NCBI GenBank assembly: GCA_028822675.1
Contig: JAPKDE010000080.1
Location: 1-10,314, forward strand
Reading direction: 5' to 3'
From: Dehalococcoidia bacterium
GTDB lineage: Bacteria > Chloroflexota > Dehalococcoidia > UBA3495
Length of the DNA stretch: 10,314 bases
Under the pieces are notes generated by a model, which ran no database searches, was not told the DNA's origin, and saw nothing but the letters and a program-made list of their open reading frames with translations. Position numbers and translations under genes: made by a program. This document shows, in pieces, positions 6,479 to 10,314 of the stretch. Every line of letters begins with the position of its first letter. Position 1 is the stretch's first letter.

Positions 6479-6895
6479 GTGAAACTTAACGATACTTACT
6501 TCGATACAACTTATTACAACACAGAGGACTGGCGGCAGATGGTGACGTGCCAAGAAGTTGGACATATTTTCGGGTTAGCTCATCAAGATGAGAATTTCGA
6601 CAATACCAACTTAAAGACCTGCATGGATTACACCAGCGACCCAACTTCCAACACAAAACCTAACCATCATGATTATGACCAGCTAGACGCCATGTACGGC
6701 GTTGGCGATGACGACGGTGGTAGCAAAGGCGGCGGCCCTCCGGCTGGCAAGAAAAAGTCTAGTAGCGCTCCCGGAAATGACGTCAGCCAGTGGGGCAAGG
6801 CCATCAGCACCGACGGCAAAGGACGGCCTGATTTGTTTGAGTTAGACCTGGGAGGCGGCAACAAGTTCTTTACCCACGTAATCTGGGCCAACTAA
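6479..6895 (+). CDS. Truncated matrixin-like (metzincin) metalloprotease, probable pseudogene
   Basis: 138 codons from GTG; the open frame actually extends back to 6455 as GKQITKGYVKLNDTYF, the normal mid-protein run-in to the active-site helix, so GTG 6479 is probably not a true start. Residues 24-37 read CQEVGHIFGLAHQD: the metzincin zinc motif HExxHxxGxxH with Gln25 in place of the first His. Glu26, His29, Gly32 and His35 are kept. TCMDYT (47-52) is the Met-turn, and Cys24/Cys48 may form a disulfide. After a Gly/Lys/Ser linker (73-95), the C-terminal end (WGKAI, RPDLFELDLGGGNKFFTHVIWA) is a small beta region seen in related secreted proteins. A full family member would have a signal peptide and about 100 more N-terminal residues, absent here. 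The 5' part is AT-rich compared with neighbouring genes. It ends 23 bases before a terminator. Confidence 0.7.
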   Translation: MKLNDTYFDTTYYNTEDWRQMVTCQEVGHIFGLAHQDENFDNTNLKTCMDYTSDPTSNTKPNHHDYDQLDAMYGVGDDDGGSKGGGPPAGKKKSSSAPGNDVSQWGKAISTDGKGRPDLFELDLGGGNKFFTHVIWAN

Positions 6896-6918
6896 AGCCC
6901 GAATACATCAAACGATTA

Positions 6919-6951
6919 AAAAGAGGCCTCTGATATTCGGAGGCCTCTTTT
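6919..6951. terminator. Bidirectional terminator between metalloprotease and rsmG
   Basis: A 12-bp perfect stem (AAAAGAGGCCTC / GAGGCCTCTTTT) with a 9-base loop and A/T tracts on both sides. It lies 23 bases after the plus-strand stop and 21 bases beyond the rsmG stop. Confidence 0.92.
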
Positions 6952-6972
6952 ATACCTAGTTAGTTAATATTC

Positions 6973-7710
6973 CTATAAAGGACGCTTACCCGGAATCCCC
7001 ACTTCTCTCGGATAGCGGTCTGGCGTAGGCCCTGTTTTCTTCACCGATATGACCACCCGGTCATCAGTCAGCCCTTCAATCAGAACTGTCGATACTCTTT
7101 GGATAAACCCGTTTAATTCTGATAGAGCGTTGGCAGCCTCGTCTTGTTCCGTTCCGTCGCCACCGTGTTTCAGGGCCACCAGGCTACCGCCGGGCTTGCA
7201 GAATGGCAGGCTAAACTCCAGAAGCAGGGGCAATTTAGCCAAGGCCCGCACCACCACCAGATCAAACCCGTCTCGCAGGTCTTGGCCCCGTGCCAGTTCT
7301 TCGGCGCGGCCGGTATAGACGGCAACCTTCGTTAGATTAAGAATCTCTACTATATGGCGCATGAATGCGGTCTTCTTGGCCACCGACTCCACCAGAGCCA
7401 ACTCAATCTCCGGAAAAGCTATCTTCAGCGCCAGACCCGGCAGCCCAGCTCCGGCCCCCACATCCATGACGCGGGTGGGAACTTGGTCTGATGCCTCTAA
7501 TACCTCACGCGCTGTCAGGCACACGGTCAAAGAGTCGACAAAGTGCTTCACCTGAACCGCTTCATACTCGATGATCGCCGTCAGATTCGCCCGTTTATTC
7601 CAGTCTTCCAGCTCATGAAAGTAGGTTTCAAACTGGTCTAGTTGATGTTCAGAAAGGGTAACGCCCAATTCGGACGCACCGGTTTTTAATAGTTCCATTC
7701 TCTCAGGCAT
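6973..7710 (-). CDS. rsmG: 16S rRNA (guanine-N7) methyltransferase RsmG
   Basis: 245 residues; methylates N7 of G527 (E. coli numbering) in the 530 loop of 16S rRNA using S-adenosylmethionine, in the cytoplasm. The family signatures are all present: W.KRANLTAI (37-46), KHFVDSL (55-61), the SAM-binding DVGAGAGLPGLALKIAFP (83-100), LVESVAKKTAFM (106-117) at the acidic ribose contact, GRAEELA (134-140), VVRALAKL (153-160), and the basic end KKTGPTPDRYPREVGIPGKRPL that closes almost every RsmG. Length is normal. ATG 7710 has no Shine-Dalgarno, but a perfect TATAAT ends 8 bases before it, so the message is probably leaderless; ATG 7698 (MELLKTG) is the alternative start. Here it stands alone rather than beside mnmG or parAB as in many genomes, and is divergent from the Lrp/AsnC-type gene. 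Loss of this enzyme is known to give low-level streptomycin resistance in several bacteria. Confidence 0.97.
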   Translation of the reverse strand: MPERMELLKTGASELGVTLSEHQLDQFETYFHELEDWNKRANLTAIIEYEAVQVKHFVDSLTVCLTAREVLEASDQVPTRVMDVGAGAGLPGLALKIAFPEIELALVESVAKKTAFMRHIVEILNLTKVAVYTGRAEELARGQDLRDGFDLVVVRALAKLPLLLEFSLPFCKPGGSLVALKHGGDGTEQDEAANALSELNGFIQRVSTVLIEGLTDDRVVISVKKTGPTPDRYPREVGIPGKRPL

Positions 7711-7718
7711 AGGTATTT

Positions 7719-7724
7719 ATTATA
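7719..7724 (-). promoter_or_regulatory. -10 box placed for a leaderless rsmG transcript
   Basis: A perfect TATAAT on the minus strand, followed by AAATACCT and then ATG of rsmG. Since RNA normally starts about 7 bases after the -10, the transcript would begin at or within a base or two of the start codon. No convincing -35 is seen. Confidence 0.55.
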
Positions 7725-7762
7725 GACGGGTTTTGCCTGGCGTTACTCTCACTCAGGCTAAA

Positions 7763-7792
7763 TTGACACCTTGAGAAGGCGCACCGTAAAAT
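7763..7792 (+). promoter_or_regulatory. Strong sigma70 promoter for the Lrp/AsnC-type gene
   Basis: Perfect TTGACA (7763-7768) and TAAAAT (7787-7792, 5/6) with an 18-base spacer. RNA would begin near 7799, with a leader of about 62 bases. GAGAGGG (7851-7857) then precedes ATG by 4 bases. The leader also contains two near-direct copies of a GGCA(A)GACCT motif at about 7823 and 7839. Confidence 0.65.
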
Positions 7793-7861
7793 GACCTCCA
7801 GCACCCGACGAGCCTGGCGCGTGGCAGACCTCGCACCTGGCAAGACCTAAGAGAGGGAATT

Positions 7862-8098
7862 ATGGCGACCAAAGCCTATCTATTGATTGAAACTGCCGTC
7901 GGTAAGACGCGCGACGTGGCCGACACCCTGGGCAATCTACCGGGCATCACCACGGTGGACGTTGTCACGGGCCCCTACGACATCATCGCAGTCGTATCCG
8001 GAGAGGACATGTCCATAGTCGGCGATCTGGTCACCGGCCACATCCACACCGTGCCTGGCGTAGTGCGCACTGTCACCTGCGTCGCAGTCGGAAGTTAA
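7862..8098 (+). CDS. Stand-alone Lrp/AsnC ligand-binding (RAM) domain protein
   Basis: 78 residues making a complete alpha/beta RAM (AsnC_trans_reg, PF01037) domain: strand AYLLIETAVG (5-14), helix TRDVADTLGNL (16-26), PGITTVDVVTGPYDIIAVVS (27-46) with the conserved GPYDII turn, a second helix DMSIVGDLVTGHIH (49-62) and the closing strand PGVVRTVTCVAV (65-76). The DNA-binding HTH of full Lrp regulators is absent, so on its own it cannot bind DNA as Lrp does. Such single-domain proteins form oligomers that bind amino acids or other small effectors and may partner with full-length regulators or enzymes. The start is firm: ATG preceded by GAGAGGG. The acyl-CoA dehydrogenase follows 75 bases later on the same strand with no terminator between, so they may be co-transcribed. 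Confidence 0.9.
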   Translation: MATKAYLLIETAVGKTRDVADTLGNLPGITTVDVVTGPYDIIAVVSGEDMSIVGDLVTGHIHTVPGVVRTVTCVAVGS

Positions 8099-8173
8099 GC
8101 TAAAAGCTAAACCGAAAGCTACCACCTAGTTTTATATTCGAGTCCCACAAGGGATTCCGGTAGGAGAATCGCT

Positions 8174-9349
8174 GTGGAGTTCAAGTTCACAGAAGAGGAC
8201 GAGCAGTTCCGAACGGAACTTCGAGCGTTCATGAAGGCAGAACTTCCCGAAACGTGGGAAGGAGCTGGCCGTTATCCGGAAGAAGACGATTGGGACTTGA
8301 ATATTACCGTCCGTAAAAAGATGGCTGATAAGGGTTGGCTGACCATGCACTGGCCGGAGGAATACGGCGGCCAGAATGCATCCCCGGTCAAATCTGCCAT
8401 CTACAACGAAGAGATTGCCTACATGAGGGCCCCAGGACGCGACATTTTTGGCGTCCGCATGCTTGGGCCTACTCTGATGATTCACGGGTCTGAAGAACAG
8501 AAAAAGACCCACCTTCCTTCTGTTGCCAAGGGTGAGATTCAATGGTGCCAGGGCTACAGCGAGCCTGAATCAGGTTCCGACCTGGCCTCCCTCAGCACCC
8601 GCGCCGTACGCGACGGCGATGACCTAGTAATCAACGGCGGCAAGGTCTGGACCACCATGGCCCACCGCGCCGACTGGATTATGCTGCTGACTCGGACTGA
8701 TCCCGACGCGCCCAAACACCGCGGCATCAGCTTTGTCTTGGTGGACATGAAGAGCCCTGGAGTGACCGTTCGCCCCATCATCAACATGGCCGGCGGGCAT
8801 GAGTTCAACCAGGTGACCTTTGACGACGTTAGGGTGCCTAGGGCCAATGTTGTTGGCGACGAGGACCGCGGCTGGTACGTGGCCGTCACACTACTGGACT
8901 TTGAACGTTCCGGGATCGACTACTCTGCGGCCGCCCGGCGGATGCTGGACGATGTCAAAGAGTTTGCTACCGAGACCAAGCGCAACGGACAGCCCTTGAT
9001 AGAAATTCCCTGGATACGCACACTGATGGCCGACCGATACATTGATTGTGAAGTTGCCCGTCTCATGGCCTACAACGTGGCCTACATGCAGTCTCAAGAC
9101 CTGATACCCACTAAAGAAGCTTCCATGAGCAAGGTCTTTGGTAGCGAGACCGTACAGCGGGTGACCGATGCCGCATTGGACATCTTGGGCCAATACGGGA
9201 CGCTGGTCCGTGATAACAAGTGGGCGCCGCTCAAGGGCCGAGTCCAAGAACACTGGATGAACGCCTTCGCCGGCACCATCGCCGCCGGAACCTCAGAGGT
9301 TCAGCGAAACATCATCGCCGGACGGGGATTGGGTCTACCCAGAGGCTAA
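8174..9349 (+). CDS. Acyl-CoA dehydrogenase (FadE type)
   Basis: 391 residues, standard length; an FAD flavoprotein oxidising acyl-CoA to 2-enoyl-CoA and passing electrons to ETF. The N-terminal helical domain (EEDEQFRTELRAFMKAELP) is followed by GW...HWPEEYGG (54-66). The FAD/substrate motif CQGYSEPESGSDLASL (125-140), the middle beta domain (NGGKVWTTMAHRADWIM, 154-170; QVTFDDVRVP, 223-232) and the C-terminal helical domain (GTSEVQRNIIAGRGLGLPR, 372-390) are all clear. The catalytic Glu of MCAD-type enzymes (the E of YEGT) is Ala371 here. Glu244 in LDFERSG stands at the position used by isovaleryl-CoA dehydrogenase and by some sterol side-chain FadE enzymes, so it is the likely base; that points to branched or bulky acyl-CoA rather than straight medium chains. 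GTG start with AGGAG (8162-8166) 7 bases upstream. It follows the RAM-domain gene and ends in a strong terminator. Confidence 0.95.
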   Translation: MEFKFTEEDEQFRTELRAFMKAELPETWEGAGRYPEEDDWDLNITVRKKMADKGWLTMHWPEEYGGQNASPVKSAIYNEEIAYMRAPGRDIFGVRMLGPTLMIHGSEEQKKTHLPSVAKGEIQWCQGYSEPESGSDLASLSTRAVRDGDDLVINGGKVWTTMAHRADWIMLLTRTDPDAPKHRGISFVLVDMKSPGVTVRPIINMAGGHEFNQVTFDDVRVPRANVVGDEDRGWYVAVTLLDFERSGIDYSAAARRMLDDVKEFATETKRNGQPLIEIPWIRTLMADRYIDCEVARLMAYNVAYMQSQDLIPTKEASMSKVFGSETVQRVTDAALDILGQYGTLVRDNKWAPLKGRVQEHWMNAFAGTIAAGTSEVQRNIIAGRGLGLPRG

Positions 9350-9371
9350 AATTCCCGCTTAGTTCAAGAAT

Positions 9372-9407
9372 AAAAAGAGGGGCCGCATTTAGCGGCCCCT
9401 CTTTTTT
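9372..9407 (+). terminator. Rho-independent terminator after acyl-CoA dehydrogenase
   Basis: A perfect 15-bp stem (AAAAAGAGGGGCCGC and its complement), loop ATTTA, then a T6 run, 23 bases after the stop. Because of the A tract on the left it can also work on the minus strand. Confidence 0.95.
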
Positions 9408-9426
9408 ACGTAATTCATTCTCTTCG

Positions 9427-9452
9427 CCATTCCAGCCTTCGCTGGAATCCAG
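9427..9452 (+). repeat. Palindromic repeat copy 1 (REP-like)
   Basis: ATTCCAGC, loop CTTC and GCTGGAAT make a perfect 8-bp hairpin flanked by CC and CCAG. It belongs to the family whose forward form translates as VIPAKAGIQ, known to be scattered in many bacterial genomes. The flanks are in forward orientation. Confidence 0.75.
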
Positions 9453-9492
9453 ATTTGTTGCGTTGACCAGCCATCATTACCCCGAGCAATTA

Positions 9493-9520
9493 TGGATTCC
9501 TGCCTTAGCAGGAAAGACGG
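9493..9520 (-). repeat. Palindromic repeat copy 2 (REP-like, inverted)
   Basis: TTCCTGC, loop CTTA and GCAGGAA (7 bp), with the TGGA...GACGG flanks showing reverse orientation relative to copy 1. Copies 1 and 2 form an inverted pair about 40 bases apart, the arrangement of a REPIN. Confidence 0.7.
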
Positions 9521-9577
9521 ATGGCTTTGTGTTGTTCTGATATTGCCTGTGCCTCAGTTCTGCCAGTGTTGTTGTTC

Positions 9578-9604
9578 GTCATTCCTGCGAAGGCAGGAGT
9601 TCAG
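9578..9604 (+). repeat. Palindromic repeat copy 3 (REP-like)
   Basis: ATTCCTGC, loop GAAG and GCAGGAGT pair over 8 bp with one G-T pair. The GTC flank before it and the CAG after it give forward orientation. Read in frame it gives VIPAKAGVQ. Confidence 0.75.
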
Positions 9605-9636
9605 ATTGGTTGCATCAATCTATTTGCGACGCCAGA

Positions 9637-9666
9637 CCGTCTTTCCGGCGAAAGCCGGAATCCACT
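9637..9666 (+). repeat. Palindromic repeat copy 4, right-hand end of the GIY-YIG unit
   Basis: TTCCGGC, loop GAAA and GCCGGAA within a 30-base element beginning CCGTC and ending CCACT. It is the inverted partner of copy 5: 28 of 30 bases agree. Its last base is also the last base of the nuclease gene's TGA stop (9668-9666), so gene and repeat abut exactly. Confidence 0.85.
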
Positions 9667-9998
9667 CAGCCCAGCTCTTCATAGAGGCTCTGCCATTTCG
9701 CGTTCGCCTTTTCGATCAATTCTATTTTCCAAGCACGTTTCCAACCTTTGATAGCCTTCTCTCGGGCTATGGCAGTCAACATGGTGTCGTACGCTTCGTA
9801 CCAAACTAATCTATGAACTCCGTGTTTTTGCGTGAACCCGTTTGAAACGTCATTTTTGTGCTGCCAAACACGTTGGATCAAGTTTGAAGTAACGCCTGTG
9901 TACAAAGTGCCGCTTCGCCTATTTGCCAGCAGGTATACACATGGTTGGCGCAGTGGTTTCCGGCTTTCGCCGGAATGACGGCATATACGAGGTAGCAC
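9666..9998 (-). CDS. Small GIY-YIG endonuclease domain protein
   Basis: A single-domain GIY-YIG protein (YhbQ/UPF0213-like, COG2827), metal-dependent nuclease fold. Core motifs, counted from GTG 9998: VYL (21-23) for GIY, YTG (33-35) for YIG, Arg43 and His47 in RVWQHKN, YE (67-68), the catalytic Glu80 in AIAREKAIKGWKR, and the end KIELIEKANAKWQSLYEEL. Homology starts at about residue 17 (RQPCVYLL). Residues 1-16 (including CRHSGESRKP) are a translation of the upstream palindromic repeat, and no usual ATG start or Shine-Dalgarno is present, so either translation begins inside the repeat or the true start was lost. The core is intact, with all catalytic residues, about 94 residues long. It is bracketed exactly by inverted copies of the repeat (9637-9666, 9952-9981). 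Function unproven; it could nick the repeats, or be a passenger. Confidence 0.85.
   Translation of the reverse strand: MLPRICRHSGESRKPLRQPCVYLLANRRSGTLYTGVTSNLIQRVWQHKNDVSNGFTQKHGVHRLVWYEAYDTMLTAIAREKAIKGWKRAWKIELIEKANAKWQSLYEELG
9952..9981 (-). repeat. Palindromic repeat copy 5, left-hand end of the GIY-YIG unit
   Basis: TTCCGGC, loop TTTC and GCCGGAA in the 30-base element AGTGG...GACGG, inverted relative to copy 4. It overlaps the 5' codons of the nuclease reading frame. Confidence 0.85.
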
Positions 9999-10018
9999 AA
10001 GAATAACTACGCCCCACG

Positions 10019-10306
10019 TTAGTCCGCGGCGAAAACCGCTAGTTCTTCTTGGTCCAATACGGCGGCGTCACGGCAGCGGCGCATGATCCGGAAGATGGTG
10101 CGTACGGTGACTTCAAAACGCTCTGCAGCCTCTTCAACCGTCAGGTCATACTGCTGAATGGCAGACCATATCTTGAAATCCCGGGCCAAACGCCGGTTGC
10201 GCTGGAACCAAGCCGGGTCGTCATATTTACACTGGGGCAACGGGCAATCTAGACAGGCGGCTGAGACCTCACAACCCGTATCTTCGTAATGGTAAAATTC
10301 GGGCAC
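10019..10306 (-). CDS. Small Cys-cluster plus helix-turn-helix protein (N-terminus may extend past window)
   Basis: 95 residues from GTG 10306; the frame is open to the window end, so the true start may lie outside. The N-terminal part carries C12-x5-C18-x2-C21-x4-C26 (C..SAACLDCPLPQCKYDDP), spaced like a small zinc or iron-sulfur site. Then WFQRNRRLARDFKIWSAI (33-50) leads into a homeodomain-like HTH, LTVEEAAERFEVTVRTIFRI (55-74), with the recognition helix around 67-77 and a basic RRCR (76-79) after it. The whole looks like a metal-sensing or structural-metal DNA-binding regulator. I do not recognise a named family. It is separated by only 20 bases from the nuclease frame on the same strand, but the repeat element between suggests the nuclease unit was placed downstream of it. 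Confidence 0.7.
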   Translation of the reverse strand: MPEFYHYEDTGCEVSAACLDCPLPQCKYDDPAWFQRNRRLARDFKIWSAIQQYDLTVEEAAERFEVTVRTIFRIMRRCRDAAVLDQEELAVFAAD

Positions 10307-10314
10307 CGCGTCGA

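Noticed and set aside
9427..9666. CRISPR-like array of four palindromes
   Set aside because: Spacing is irregular, orientations alternate, and copies differ in the stem; dispersed REP-like elements explain this better.
9220..9809. Overlapping plus-strand frames across the terminator and repeats
   Set aside because: They translate the terminator, the palindromes (VIPAKAGVQ and similar) and the antisense of the nuclease, not a gene.
1..10314. tRNA, rRNA or riboswitch genes
   Set aside because: No cloverleaf with GTTCGA-type T arm and CCA-end context, no rRNA signature and no known riboswitch core was seen by eye; a covariance-model search would settle it.

Overview
The window is about 53% GC by eye. 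It carries a dispersed set of ordinary bacterial metabolic and housekeeping genes, with no rRNA, tRNA or CRISPR. The gene mix is an F420-type luciferase-like oxidoreductase, an acyl-CoA dehydrogenase, a stand-alone Lrp/AsnC ligand-binding domain, a Cys-rich HTH protein and a DEAD-box helicase with a long tail. Together with GTG/TTG starts and short intergenic terminators, this suggests a Chloroflexota genome, perhaps of the SAR202/Dehalococcoidia type. That placement is an inference from gene content, not from a marker gene.

Layout. At 1-488 (minus) is the N-terminal half of a beta-propeller lactonase-family protein. Divergent from it is a 714-residue DEAD-box RNA helicase (793-2937, plus), whose C-terminal half is a disordered N/G/S-rich tail built on a 15-bp repeat. 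A perfect bidirectional terminator follows. Next come two small minus-strand membrane-protein genes, both damaged. The one at 2977-3353 has a single frameshift. The DUF6789-like one at 3546-4002 has an in-frame stop plus a frameshift. Then an LLM-class oxidoreductase (4205-5137) and an NAD-dependent epimerase (5229-6170) lie on the minus strand in tandem, each with its own plausible -10 box.

A divergent promoter region at 6171-6435 separates the epimerase from the remains of a secreted matrixin-like metalloprotease (6436-6895, plus). That gene keeps its start and its catalytic C-terminal half but appears to have lost the part between. rsmG (6973-7710, minus) converges on it and looks leaderless. 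Divergent from rsmG, behind a consensus-like sigma70 promoter, are the 78-residue Lrp/AsnC-type sensor domain (7862-8098) and an acyl-CoA dehydrogenase (8174-9349, plus), closed by a strong terminator.

The right end (9408-10018) is a small repeat island. Three imperfect palindromes are followed by a GIY-YIG nuclease gene (9666-9998, minus) bracketed by a near-perfect 30-bp inverted repeat of the same palindrome family. This resembles a REPIN/RAYT-style repeat-plus-nuclease unit and is the most interesting candidate system here. The window ends in a small HTH protein with a four-cysteine cluster (10019-10306, minus).
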